The position numbers and the translations under genes were made by a program. 64,000 nucleotides of DNA. Source: an uncultured Lactobacillus sp. (GTDB taxonomy: Bacteria > Bacillota > Bacilli > Lactobacillales > Lactobacillaceae). The stretch is taken from contig CAJUNC010000012.1 in the NCBI GenBank assembly GCA_910587695.1, forward strand, positions 22,871-86,870. The letters are read 5' to 3'. Below are positions 16,723 through 25,196 of this stretch, in pieces (positions within the stretch are counted from its first letter, which is position 1; each line of letters begins with the position of its first letter). The notes beneath the pieces were generated by a model. That model saw nothing but the letters and a program-made list of their open reading frames with translations. It searched no databases and had not been told where the DNA came from.

Positions 16723-17703
16723 GATCAAGTTTTTACTTGCAAGTGGGGTCGCAGTTTCTTTTAAGACTGTATTTAAAGCTTCGATATTTTCTTTTCCTTT
16801 TGTCTCACACCAAAGACTCGCTGCGCCAGCACCATCTTGAGCAAATGGAACGACGCTATCTTTCCAGGTCGCACGCCCACACAAGACACCGTTGAATTTT
16901 GAGCCAGCTTCATGGGCAAAATAAAGTGTATTTTGGAACATCTGCGCCGACACGCCAGCACTTAAGAAGATAAATGGAACGCCAGCTGCAGCTTTGGTCT
17001 GTTCAGCAAAGTAAGCTGCTGCTTGTTCTTTGGTGTAGACTGCTTCATTGTCTTTGGTAAACCCAGCAACATAAGCCATATTAACTGGAACTTCTACTTT
17101 CAAGACATCAACGTTATAACGCGGTTTAGCAAATTCACGCATCATTTCGATGACTTTATGCGGTTTGACGGCTGCGTATTCTTTGCTCTTGATGTCTTCG
17201 ATATTAGCATCATAGGACATCAATTCGAGGAAAAACGGAATATCTTCAGCTACACACTCACTGCCGATCCGTTCGATGAAGGCTTGTTTTTTTTCGTTGA
17301 TCGCCACTGGTTCATCGACATCATAATAGACCATGAACTTAACGGCATCAGCGCCAGCTTCTTTTAGGCGTTTAGCCGACCAATCGGATAAAAGATCTGG
17401 CATGCGCCCTGGTTCGCTGACATCATAGCCTGTTTTTTCATAAGCTAGCAAAAGCCCACAGTTGCTGTCACGGGCCAAAGCAGCAGGTAAACCATATTCT
17501 GGATCGAGTAAGATCGCTGATGAATGCGCTGTCATTTTTTGAGAGATAACTTTTTTGAACTCACTTAGATCAGAACTAGTCACGGGATGGTCAGCATTTT
17601 TAGCCAACATCTTTTTTAATGAACCGCGTTGATCGATCGCAAGTGCTGCAATAATACCATCAGAGTTAGAGAGGCGCTGTAAAGCTGTTGTTTTTCCTGT
17701 CAT
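16720..17703 (-). CDS. lacD: Tagatose 1,6-bisphosphate aldolase LacD
   Basis: The 327-residue class I aldolase cleaves tagatose 1,6-bisphosphate to dihydroxyacetone phosphate and glyceraldehyde 3-phosphate. Family marks are LAIDQRGSL near the start, ILLDPEYGLPA, YEKTGYD, AVKFMVYYD and DVLKVEVPV, where Lys202 is at the position expected for the Schiff-base lysine. Length is normal. The start at ATG 17703 follows AAAGGATG. It is transcribed from its own promoter, divergently from the GH35-PTS operon, with the two GntR genes between. With AgaS and NagA it would complete catabolism of N-acetylgalactosamine through tagatose 6-phosphate, but lacC (the kinase) and lacAB are not in the window. Confidence 0.94.
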   Translation of the reverse strand: MTGKTTALQRLSNSDGIIAALAIDQRGSLKKMLAKNADHPVTSSDLSEFKKVISQKMTAHSSAILLDPEYGLPAALARDSNCGLLLAYEKTGYDVSEPGRMPDLLSDWSAKRLKEAGADAVKFMVYYDVDEPVAINEKKQAFIERIGSECVAEDIPFFLELMSYDANIEDIKSKEYAAVKPHKVIEMMREFAKPRYNVDVLKVEVPVNMAYVAGFTKDNEAVYTKEQAAAYFAEQTKAAAGVPFIFLSAGVSAQMFQNTLYFAHEAGSKFNGVLCGRATWKDSVVPFAQDGAGAASLWCETKGKENIEALNTVLKETATPLASKNLI

Positions 17704-17752
17704 GATCTCGCATCCTTTGTTTTAAAATGTTTGTTTGTGTTTTTATAAGTTT

Positions 17753-17781
17753 AAATTACCACGAAAAAAATTATCAGTCAA
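17753..17781 (-). promoter_or_regulatory. lacD promoter
   Basis: On the minus strand: -35 TTGACT (17781-17776), 17-base spacer, -10 TAATTT (17758-17753). The 107-base gap between lacD and the GntR gene holds little else. Confidence 0.65.
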
Positions 17782-17810
17782 ATGATATTGTTTATAAATG
17801 TTTGGAAATG

Positions 17811-18518
17811 TCATTGAGTTGGGCTTTCAAGTTTGATCTTGTAATACTCCCAACGTTTGTACGAGCAGATGTATTCAATTATCTGTCCGCTGAGTGATAA
17901 AGTTGTTGTGCGTTCTTGTTTGACGGTCGGGGTCTCTTCACTGATCTCTAAAAGAGCAGCGATTTTTTTGGGAGTAGGTAAGATGATCTGATTGTATTCA
18001 ACGAAAGGTTCGGTACTTAGATGGATCTTAAATTCATTTTTCATTTGGGTATAGATCGAATCGTAATAAGAAAGCTCTTGGGGATGGGTCACAAAGCGTT
18101 CGGGTAAATAAGTACACTGATAGATATATGGGATCTGTTTAGCCCAGCGCACACGTTCGATCGCATAATAAAAGTCAGTTGAGCTAAGGTCTAGATGTGT
18201 CAAGATCGTGGGATCATTATCTCGAGTGATGCTGATGACTTCAACGCGATCATCGGGGGGTGTAAAGATCTCTAGATCGCTGAATTTAACGGTCTTTGAC
18301 TTGCGCGAGCGTGAGATAAAGGTTCCTCTACCTTGGTAACGCACTAAAAAGCCTTCAGCGACGAGCTCTTTTAAGGCGCGGATCACGGTGATCGAACTGA
18401 CGTGAAAACGTTTGGTGAGTTCAGCTTCACTATAGAATTTGTCACCGTTTTCAAATTTACCGGATAAAATTTCATTTTTGAGATTATTTTTGACGAGTTG
18501 ATGCTTGGGGATCTTCAT
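17811..18518 (-). CDS. GntR/HutC-family regulator with UTRA domain (downstream copy)
   Basis: The 235-residue protein has an N-terminal winged helix (LVKNNLKNEILSGKFENGDK, then SEAELTKRFHVSSITVIRAL and GRGTFI) and a C-terminal UTRA ligand-binding domain (about 85-230). UTRA regulators of this type sense phosphorylated sugars such as GlcNAc-6-P or GalN-6-P. It lies five bases after a second, only distantly similar GntR gene and upstream of lacD, opposite the GH35-PTS operon. A role as local repressor is therefore likely. Which of the two proteins binds which operator cannot be told from sequence. Confidence 0.9.
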   Translation of the reverse strand: MKIPKHQLVKNNLKNEILSGKFENGDKFYSEAELTKRFHVSSITVIRALKELVAEGFLVRYQGRGTFISRSRKSKTVKFSDLEIFTPPDDRVEVISITRDNDPTILTHLDLSSTDFYYAIERVRWAKQIPYIYQCTYLPERFVTHPQELSYYDSIYTQMKNEFKIHLSTEPFVEYNQIILPTPKKIAALLEISEETPTVKQERTTTLSLSGQIIEYICSYKRWEYYKIKLESPTQ

Positions 18519-18523
18519 GATAA

Positions 18524-19243
18524 TTACACATCCTTTGTGAGGGGCACTTTGTAAGCAAAATAGCGTGAAGGAGCGGTCGTGATCGTAAATTCAAAGGGAC
18601 GCTCGAAGATATCATAGGCGAGCCGTTGGATCTTAAGGCAGGGTGAACCCACGCGTAGATCTAGTAAGTCAGCTTCGCGTTCGTTGATGAGACTAGCAAA
18701 AAATTCCTCAGCACCATCTTTGATCTTCAGCTGGTATTTAGTGGAAAGTAGGTCATAGAGCGAGTTTTTGACCAGTTCATTACGTTTTAAAGCAGGAAAA
18801 CGTTCAGCTGGTAAAAAAGTTTTTTCAAACAGAACTGGTCGATGTCCCAATAAGCGCAGGCGCTCAACACGATAGACTGGTTCATCTTGAGCTAAGTGGA
18901 GCATTTGGGCCACATAGTAGTTAGGGATCGTCTGGGTGAAAAGTAAGATCTCGGTCGTGGGTGCTTGCTCAGCGGGCATATCCAATTTGCTAAAACTGTA
19001 AAAATGTGCGTAATCATATTGAACCGGTTCATAGGTCACATAATAGCCGATGTTTTTAGCTTTGGCGATCAATTTTAGGTCTTCTAATTCACTTAGAGCA
19101 GCGCGGACGGTGGAGCGACTAACTGAATATTTGTGCGCTAATTCTTTTTCTGTGAAAAAGCGGGTATTCGTTGGCTGCTGGTTTTCTAAGATGTTTTTGA
19201 TCAATTTGTCTGCTAAAACAGCATATTTAGGGCGTTTTGTCAT
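18524..19243 (-). CDS. GntR/HutC-family regulator with UTRA domain (upstream copy)
   Basis: The 239-residue protein has the same plan as its neighbour: a winged helix (ELAHKYSVSRSTVRAALSEL in residues ~33-52) and a UTRA domain (FEKTFLPAERFPAL, then PFEFTITTAPSRYFAYKV at the end). The two proteins differ over most of their length, so they are not a recent duplication. The start at ATG 19243 follows AGGTGAG. It reads away from the GH35 galactosidase gene across a 302-base regulatory gap with a GntR-like palindrome. Two UTRA regulators side by side suggest either two inducers or a partition of lacD and the galactosidase operon between them. Confidence 0.9.
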   Translation of the reverse strand: MTKRPKYAVLADKLIKNILENQQPTNTRFFTEKELAHKYSVSRSTVRAALSELEDLKLIAKAKNIGYYVTYEPVQYDYAHFYSFSKLDMPAEQAPTTEILLFTQTIPNYYVAQMLHLAQDEPVYRVERLRLLGHRPVLFEKTFLPAERFPALKRNELVKNSLYDLLSTKYQLKIKDGAEEFFASLINEREADLLDLRVGSPCLKIQRLAYDIFERPFEFTITTAPSRYFAYKVPLTKDV

Positions 19244-19363
19244 CGCTTAACTCACCTACTTTGAAAAAATTGTACGTTGAAAAAAACGCAAGCTGATAAC
19301 GTTTCATCCCAATTATACACTAAATGGTATGTAAATTAATACTGAAAAAGTATAGCAAAAAAG

Positions 19364-19417
19364 TTTAATTAATTGTGTAAATAAGCTAGAATTAAAGTGT
19401 AAATGATAGCGCATACA
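19364..19417 (+). promoter_or_regulatory. Promoter and cre site of the GH35-PTS operon
   Basis: -35 TTTAAT (19364-19369), 17-base spacer, -10 TAGAAT (19387-19392). Just downstream TGATAGCGCATACA (19404-19417) matches the cre consensus with one mismatch, so CcpA repression on preferred sugars is likely. A second possible -10, TATAAT (19514-19519), lies closer to the gene without a good -35. The remainder of the 302-base gap is AT-rich. Confidence 0.6.
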
Positions 19418-19441
19418 AGAGGTGTGCGACTAACTATTACA

Positions 19442-19451
19442 GGTATATACC
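19442..19451 (+). promoter_or_regulatory. Palindromic GntR-type operator candidate
   Basis: GGTATATACC is a perfect 10-base palindrome, of the same kind as the GGT(A/C)TA(G/T)ACC cores of NagR/DasR-like HutC regulators. A half-site ATGGTATG lies at 19324. Assignment to the adjacent GntR genes is inference. Confidence 0.5.
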
Positions 19452-19545
19452 ATTTTCAGCTGAACCATTTTTTTGTAGCATTTATTTATTATTACCGTAA
19501 CTTAGTATATTAATATAATGATTTTATTCAAGAGGACAGACGGAT

Positions 19546-21342
19546 ATGGATAATTTTATCGTACGAGAAGATGGACTTTATCTAAACGATGAACCGTTCA
19601 AGCTTCTCTCGGGGGCGATCCATTATTTTCGGATCCCACGTGAACAATGGTATCGGTCCTTATATAACTTAAAAGCATTAGGTTTCAATACGGTCGAGAC
19701 ATATACGGCCTGGAATCTCCATGAACCAAAAGAAGGTGTATTTGATTTCAGTGATCGCCTTGATCTCAAGGCATTCATTGAATTAGCACAGAGTCTAGGT
19801 TTGTATGTGATCGTGCGCCCGTCACCATACATCTGTGCGGAATGGGAATTTGGCGGTCTACCAGCTTGGCTCTTGACTAAAAAAAATGTCAGGTTACGCG
19901 CTAATGATCCTGTTTTCTTACAGGCTGTCGAGCGTTATTACCAAGAACTTTTTCAGATCTTGACGCCATTGCAGATCACACATGGTGGTCCGATCATCAT
20001 GATGCAGATCGAAAATGAATACGGCTCATACAGTGAAGATAAGGATTATTTACGCCAGATCAAAGCTTTGATGGAAAAATACGGGGCTGATGTGACATTG
20101 TTTACCGCCGATGGTGCTTGGCAAGCAACATTACGTGCAGGGAGTTTGTTAGAAGACAAGATCTTAGCGACAGGTAATTTTGGTTCACATGCCAAAGAAA
20201 ATTTCACAGCATTAAAAGAGTACCAAGAAAAGCTGGGAGTCAAGCAACCCTTGATCTGCATGGAATTTTGGGATGGCTGGTTCAATCGTTGGGGGGAACC
20301 CGTAGTCAAACGTGATCAAGCTGAACTTTTAGAAGCATTGCGTGAAGTTTTAATGCTAGGCGCAGGTGTCAATCTTTACATGTTCCACGGTGGCACTAAC
20401 TTTGGTTTTATGAATGGCTGTTCAGCGCGAAGAGAACACGATTTACCGCAGATCACGTCATATGACTACGGTGCACCGTTAAATGAAGCTGGTGAACCGA
20501 CTCCCACTTACTATGCGATCAAAGAGCTGATCGGCGAAATGTATCCTGAGCTTGAACAAAAAGAGCCAATAGTCGAAAAGACGATCAAAGTTTCAGATAT
20601 CAAATTGACGGGGCAAATCGATCTATTCACCTGTTTAGACCAAGTCAGTGAAAAGTATGACAGTCAATATCCTCAGTCGATGGAAGAGTTGGGAAGTGGC
20701 TATGGCTATGTGTTGTATCGCACGCAGATCTTACGCGATAAGCTAGACAAAGAGCGTTTTCGCGTGATCGATGCTAGAGACCGTCTAAACTTTTATCTAG
20801 ATGGCAAATATGTAGCGACCCAATACCAAGAAGAGATCGGAGAAGACATTGAGGTCAAGTTACCTAATGAAACTGGTCGACTCGATATCTTAGTCGAAAA
20901 TATGGGGCGGGTCAATTACGGAAGCAAGCTATTGGCAAATACGCAACGCAAAGGACTCGGACGTGGTGTTATGGCTGATCTACACTTTATCTTAGGTTGG
21001 CAACAGTATGTTTTGAACTTTGATAAGCTCTCGGAAATTGATTTTACAGGTGAATGTGTCAAAGGGCGACCGAGTTTTTACCGCTATGAATTCGAGTTAG
21101 CAAAGACCGGTAACTGTTATCTAGATCTAAGTGGCTTTGGTAAAGGGATCGCGCTGGTAAACGGACATAATTTAGGCCGCTTTTGGCAAAGAGGACCGCA
21201 GTTAGCGCTCTTTATTCCCGCTGAATTTTTAAATCAAGGCCAAAATGAAATCGTTATCTTTGAAACAGAAGGCATTTATCAAACTAAGCTGAATTTGGTA
21301 GAAAGACCGATCTATAAACATATTGAGGAGGATGCGCAATGA
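19546..21342 (+). CDS. bgaC: GH35 beta-galactosidase, BgaC/GnbG-like (beta-1,3-galactosidase)
   Basis: The 598-residue enzyme has the GH35 barrel with HYFRIP near the start, the acid/base motif GGPIIMMQIENEYGSY (Glu158 region), the nucleophile Glu240 in ICMEFWDGWFNRWG, and FHGGTNFGF, followed by beta-sandwich domains. There is no signal peptide, so it acts in the cytoplasm. The gene order GH35-IIB-IIC-IID-IIA-agaS matches the bgaC locus of Streptococcus pneumoniae and the gnb operon of Lacticaseibacillus casei, where this enzyme hydrolyses beta-1,3-linked galactosides such as galacto-N-biose and lacto-N-biose, probably as phosphates. The substrate is inferred from that context. The stop overlaps the next start (ATGA). 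Confidence 0.92.
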   Translation: MDNFIVREDGLYLNDEPFKLLSGAIHYFRIPREQWYRSLYNLKALGFNTVETYTAWNLHEPKEGVFDFSDRLDLKAFIELAQSLGLYVIVRPSPYICAEWEFGGLPAWLLTKKNVRLRANDPVFLQAVERYYQELFQILTPLQITHGGPIIMMQIENEYGSYSEDKDYLRQIKALMEKYGADVTLFTADGAWQATLRAGSLLEDKILATGNFGSHAKENFTALKEYQEKLGVKQPLICMEFWDGWFNRWGEPVVKRDQAELLEALREVLMLGAGVNLYMFHGGTNFGFMNGCSARREHDLPQITSYDYGAPLNEAGEPTPTYYAIKELIGEMYPELEQKEPIVEKTIKVSDIKLTGQIDLFTCLDQVSEKYDSQYPQSMEELGSGYGYVLYRTQILRDKLDKERFRVIDARDRLNFYLDGKYVATQYQEEIGEDIEVKLPNETGRLDILVENMGRVNYGSKLLANTQRKGLGRGVMADLHFILGWQQYVLNFDKLSEIDFTGECVKGRPSFYRYEFELAKTGNCYLDLSGFGKGIALVNGHNLGRFWQRGPQLALFIPAEFLNQGQNEIVIFETEGIYQTKLNLVERPIYKHIEEDAQ

Positions 21343-21821
21343 TTATTGCAGTACGGATCGATGGACGTTTGATCCATGGACAGGTAGCTAATTTATGGAC
21401 GACTAAGTTAAATATCACACGGATCATGGTCGTAGATGATGAAGTTTCACAAAGTGCGATCGAAAAAAGTGGACTTAAACTTGCAACGCCAGCAGGAGTT
21501 AAGCTAAGTGTTCTCCCGTACGCGCGGGCAGCCGAAAATATCTTAGCAGGTCGTTATGACTCACAACGCTTGTTGATCGTGGCTAAAAAACCGCATTATT
21601 TATTGAAATTAGTTGAAGCCGGAGTCCCACTTGAAGAGATCAATGTGGGTAACATGTCACAGTCGGATACGACGATCTCGATCACACGCTCAGTGAATGT
21701 TGATGAGCAAGATGTTGCCGAATTCAAAGAATTGAACAAACATGGGGTCCATTTGATCCATCAAATGGTACCCGCTGATTCGGCGGAAGATTTTATGGAG
21801 CTATTAAATAAGAAAGGGTGA
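21339..21821 (+). CDS. PTS mannose/fructose/sorbose family IIB component
   Basis: The 160-residue protein starts with the family pattern AVRIDGRLIHGQV, in which His13 is the phosphorylated residue, and has VVDDEV and NVGNM further on. It takes phosphate from IIA and gives it to the sugar bound by IIC/IID. GAGG precedes the ATG, and the gene overlaps the galactosidase stop by four bases, so the two are translationally coupled. The closest described systems in this order are GnbB of L. casei and GadV of the S. pneumoniae bgaC operon; the transported disaccharide is inferred to be N-acetylhexosamine-containing. Confidence 0.93.
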   Translation: MIIAVRIDGRLIHGQVANLWTTKLNITRIMVVDDEVSQSAIEKSGLKLATPAGVKLSVLPYARAAENILAGRYDSQRLLIVAKKPHYLLKLVEAGVPLEEINVGNMSQSDTTISITRSVNVDEQDVAEFKELNKHGVHLIHQMVPADSAEDFMELLNKKG

Positions 21822-21827
21822 GCCTAA

Positions 21828-22721
21828 ATGACAATTGCATGGTGGCAGATTTTACTACTTACGTTGTATGCCGGATACCAGATCTTAGATGAATTGCAGA
21901 TCAATTCCTCGGCTGGTTCAGCTGTTTTTGCAGGCTTGATCTCTGGTCTTGTAATGGGAGATCTAAAGACTGGTTTGTATATTGGTGGGATGATGCAGCT
22001 GACGATCCTAGGGGTCGGAACTTTTGGCGGCGCTTCCAGAATTGATGCTAACTCGGGTACGATCTTGGCGACCGCATTTGCTGTCTCGGTCGGGATGGAT
22101 CCTAAACAAGCGATGGCAGCGATCGCAGTGCCGGTGGCAGCTTTGATGATCCAAACTGATATCTTGGGGCGCTTTGCCAATACGTATTTTGCACACAAGA
22201 TCGATAAAGATGTAGAAAACTTCGAATATAAGAAGATCGAACGTCACTTCTTGATGGGTGCGCTCTCATGGTCACTTTCACGGATGTTACCAGTGTTCTT
22301 AGCTTTAGCTTTTGGTGGTGGCTTAGTTTCCAAAGTTGTTGGCTACTTGAATGGCGATCTCAAATGGTTAGGTGACGGACTCTCAGTTGCTGGGGCAGTC
22401 TTACCGGCTGTCGGTTTTGCGATCTTACTTCGCTACTTACCAGTTAAGAAACACTTTGCTTATTTGATCTTGGGCTTTGTGATCACCGCACTTATGACAA
22501 CGCTTTTTGGCAATATCCAATTGCTCGGAACAAGTGTTGCTGGTTTAGATAAGACTCTAGTAGCTAACTTCAACAGTATGCCAATGTTAGCGATCGCTTT
22601 GATCGGTCTAGCTTTAGCCTATATCTCTTACAAACACAGTAATGCGGATGCACCAAAAACACCGCAACAACCACAGGTAAATAATAACAGTGAGGGGGAA
22701 ATTGAAGATGACGAACTCTAA
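21828..22721 (+). CDS. PTS mannose/fructose/sorbose family IIC component
   Basis: The 297-residue membrane permease subunit has many hydrophobic segments and the family motif GLYIGGMMQLTILGVGTFGG near residues 46-65. It forms the sugar channel with IID. The ATG follows AAAGGGTGAG. The last ~25 residues are a charged tail (PKTPQQPQ, EGEIEDDEL) whose coding sequence overlaps the ribosome-binding site and start of the IID gene by 14 bases. Position between IIB and IID matches GnbC/GadW-type operons, so uptake of galacto-N-biose, lacto-N-biose or GalNAc is the likely job. Confidence 0.93.
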   Translation: MTIAWWQILLLTLYAGYQILDELQINSSAGSAVFAGLISGLVMGDLKTGLYIGGMMQLTILGVGTFGGASRIDANSGTILATAFAVSVGMDPKQAMAAIAVPVAALMIQTDILGRFANTYFAHKIDKDVENFEYKKIERHFLMGALSWSLSRMLPVFLALAFGGGLVSKVVGYLNGDLKWLGDGLSVAGAVLPAVGFAILLRYLPVKKHFAYLILGFVITALMTTLFGNIQLLGTSVAGLDKTLVANFNSMPMLAIALIGLALAYISYKHSNADAPKTPQQPQVNNNSEGEIEDDEL

Positions 22722-23535
22722 TAAACCAAAAACAACAGGTTACAAATTGACCGATGCCGACTTCAAGCAGATCAACAGGCGCAGTCTCTTTGGTTTCCAG
22801 TTAGGCTGGAATTACGAACGAATGCAAGCGTCTGGTTATCTGTATACGATCTTGCCACAATTGCGCAAGATGTATGGTGACGGGACACCTGAGTTAAAGA
22901 AGATGATGAAATTACACACCCAATTCTTCAACACATCAAACTTTTTCAATACGATCGTTACAGGGATCGACTTAGCGTTGGAAGAAGAAGAAGGGGCAAA
23001 ATCAGCTGAAACAGTCAACGGTTTGAAAGCTGGTCTGATGGGACCGTTTGCTGCGATCGGGGATGCGATCTTTGGCGCTTTGATCCCTGCGATCTTTGGT
23101 GCGATCGCCGCTGATATGGCGGTCAAAGGCAATCCGCTTGGGGTTTTGATCTGGGTCTTGGCCTGCGTAGCGATCATGATCTTTCGTTGGAGCCAATTGA
23201 AATTTGCCTACAAAGAAGGAACCACTTTGGTAACAACGATGCAACACCGTTTGACCGCTTTGACCGATGCTGCGACCCAGCTCGGGGTCTTCATGGTCGG
23301 AGCGTTGGTAGCTACAATGATCAACGTTAAACTTGCTTGGACACCGATGATCGGGGATGTTAAGATCGATTTCCAAAATAACTTGGATATGTTATTACCT
23401 AGATTATTACCAGCAGTTATCGTTTTAGCTGTTTACTGGTTACTTGGTAAGAAAAATATGACTTCGACCAAAGCGATCTTCATCGTACTCTTTGTTTCGA
23501 TCGCATTATCAGCTTTAGGTGTTATTTCAAAATAG
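22708..23535 (+). CDS. PTS mannose/fructose/sorbose family IID component
   Basis: I chose ATG 22708 because GAGGGGG sits ten bases upstream; a start at 22690 would precede that site. The ~275-residue protein has the IID signature FGFQLGWNYERMQASGYLY-like segment near the N-terminus, FFNTSNFF, and GPFAAIGDAIFGALIPAIFG as its main membrane segment; the C-terminus holds two more helices. IID pairs with IIC to form the membrane channel. It overlaps IIC by 14 bases, which points to coupled translation. The IIA gene follows after a short hairpin. Confidence 0.93.
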   Translation: MTNSNKPKTTGYKLTDADFKQINRRSLFGFQLGWNYERMQASGYLYTILPQLRKMYGDGTPELKKMMKLHTQFFNTSNFFNTIVTGIDLALEEEEGAKSAETVNGLKAGLMGPFAAIGDAIFGALIPAIFGAIAADMAVKGNPLGVLIWVLACVAIMIFRWSQLKFAYKEGTTLVTTMQHRLTALTDAATQLGVFMVGALVATMINVKLAWTPMIGDVKIDFQNNLDMLLPRLLPAVIVLAVYWLLGKKNMTSTKAIFIVLFVSIALSALGVISK

Positions 23536-23541
23536 ACTCTT

Positions 23542-23578
23542 AACGGACCATGGTGAAATAGCTTCATTGTGGTTCGTT
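23542..23578 (+). other. Intra-operon hairpin between IID and IIA
   Basis: AACGGACCA pairs with TGGTTCGTT (one G-U) around a 19-base loop, without a T-run. It may be an RNA processing or stability element that sets IIA and AgaS levels apart from IIC/IID. A leaky terminator is the alternative. Confidence 0.4.
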
Positions 23579-23603
23579 TACCATAGGAAAGGAAATGAAA
23601 CTC

Positions 23604-24002
23604 ATGAAATCATTAGTATTGATCAGTCACGGAGATATGTGTGTTGAATTGAAGAAAAGTGTTGAAATGATCATGGGACCACAAGATGATATTTACACAG
23701 TATCGCTATTGCCTAATGAAGGCCAATCAGAATTTTTAGCCAAATTTGAAAAAGTTGTTGCTAAGCTAGATGATTTTGTCGTGTTAGCCGATCTATATGG
23801 CGGAACGCCGTGCAATGTGATCGCCAAACAGATCATGGCTGGAGCTAATTATCGTCTTTATGCTGGGATGAACATGGCGATGGTGATCGGGTATTTGAAC
23901 GCGGAAATGTTAGGTTCAAAGGCTGATCTTGTTGCTGAAGCGCGCAATGGTGTAACTGATGTCAATGAAGCGCTCCACGGCTTGATCGATGCAAATAGTT
24001 AA
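23604..24002 (+). CDS. PTS mannose/fructose/sorbose family IIA component
   Basis: The 132-residue protein starts at ATG 23604, spaced well from AGGAAAGGA; the ATG at 23595 is too close to that site. Near the start LVLISHGDMC places the phosphorylated His at residue 9, as in all mannose-class IIA domains, and LADLYGGTPCNV is the second conserved loop. It receives phosphate from HPr and hands it to IIB. A free-standing IIA at the end of the PTS genes, before agaS, matches GnbA/GadF arrangements. Confidence 0.92.
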   Translation: MKSLVLISHGDMCVELKKSVEMIMGPQDDIYTVSLLPNEGQSEFLAKFEKVVAKLDDFVVLADLYGGTPCNVIAKQIMAGANYRLYAGMNMAMVIGYLNAEMLGSKADLVAEARNGVTDVNEALHGLIDANS

Positions 24003-24014
24003 GAGGTGATCAGA

Positions 24015-25181
24015 TTGTTTGAACAAAGTAACGCGAACTTGGAAAAATTAGGAGCCGTTATTACGACCCGTGAGATCCAGCAAGAACCAAAACTTTGGTT
24101 AGAGACACTAGCGATCTGTCAACAACATCAAGCTAAATTAGCTGACTTGTTAGCTAGCTTTGAGCTAAAAGAAAACCAAAAGATCCGCGTGATCTTTACT
24201 GGAGCTGGGACTTCACAATATGTGGGAGACACCTTAGTTCCTTACCTACGCCGAACAGGTGACACGAAACGCTTTGAGTTTGTGAGTTTGGGGACGACAG
24301 ATATCGTGGCAGCACCAAAAGATTATCTTTTAGCTGATGAACCGACCTTGCTCGTTTCCTTTGCTCGTAGTGGTAATAGCCCTGAAAGTAAGGCAACTGT
24401 GAAACTGGCAAATAAAGTTGTCAAACAGGGCAAGCACTTGGTGATCACCTGTGCCGTTGAAGGAGCTTTGGCAGTTACAGGAAAGGCTGATGCTAACAGT
24501 TTAGTTGTTTTGATGCCAAAGCTTTCTAACGATAAAGGTTTTGCGATGACTGGCTCATTTACGTGTATGCTATTAGCAGGGCTCTTGTTCTTTGATCAGA
24601 CTGACCAAGCTAAAAAGATCGATTATGTTAAAACTGCGACTAAATTAGGCGAGTATGTGATCCAACAAGAAGACCGGTTAGCTGCTTTAGTTGAACTTGA
24701 TTTTGATCGGATCGTTTATCTGGGATCAGGCTCGTTGAGTGGACTAGCTCGTGAAGCTCAATTAAAGATCTTGGAATTGACTCATGGCCAGATCGCAACA
24801 GTCTTTGATTCTTCGATGGGCTTTAGACATGGGCCAAAATCCTTTATCAATGCGAATACTTTAGTGTTGGATTTTGTAGCTAATGATCCGTATACCCGCA
24901 AATATGATCTTGATGTATTAGAAGAAGTTTACGCAGATCAGATCGCTTTGCAGACGGTAAGTATCGGACAAGTGAGTGGCCATGAATTTACTGGTCAACG
25001 TTTCGATTATCCACCAAGTGAGATCTTACCAGAAGGCTATTTAGCCTTGCCCGATATTATGGTGGCTCAAGTGATCGCTTTATTGACTTCGCTTAAGATC
25101 GGTAACACACCTGATACTCCATCACCAAGCGGGACCGTTAATCGTGTCGTTAAAGGTGTTTTGATCCACGAATTTGAATAA
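24015..25181 (+). CDS. agaS: AgaS-like SIS sugar isomerase (galactosamine-6-phosphate deaminase/isomerase)
   Basis: The start is TTG 24015, seven bases after GAGGTG (24003-24008); the GTG at 24006 lies inside that site. The 388-residue protein has two SIS domains with FTGAGTSQYVGD, VSFARSGNSPES and YLGSGSLSGLAREAQLK, typical of AgaS. Members of this group convert galactosamine 6-phosphate to tagatose 6-phosphate with loss of ammonia. This is the step between NagA and LacC/LacD. The gene follows IIA by 12 bases and precedes nagA by 15, so all three belong to one operon. Its L. casei counterpart is the SIS protein of the gnb operon. Confidence 0.9.
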   Translation: MFEQSNANLEKLGAVITTREIQQEPKLWLETLAICQQHQAKLADLLASFELKENQKIRVIFTGAGTSQYVGDTLVPYLRRTGDTKRFEFVSLGTTDIVAAPKDYLLADEPTLLVSFARSGNSPESKATVKLANKVVKQGKHLVITCAVEGALAVTGKADANSLVVLMPKLSNDKGFAMTGSFTCMLLAGLLFFDQTDQAKKIDYVKTATKLGEYVIQQEDRLAALVELDFDRIVYLGSGSLSGLAREAQLKILELTHGQIATVFDSSMGFRHGPKSFINANTLVLDFVANDPYTRKYDLDVLEEVYADQIALQTVSIGQVSGHEFTGQRFDYPPSEILPEGYLALPDIMVAQVIALLTSLKIGNTPDTPSPSGTVNRVVKGVLIHEFE

Positions 25182-25196
25182 AGAAGGCGAAATGAC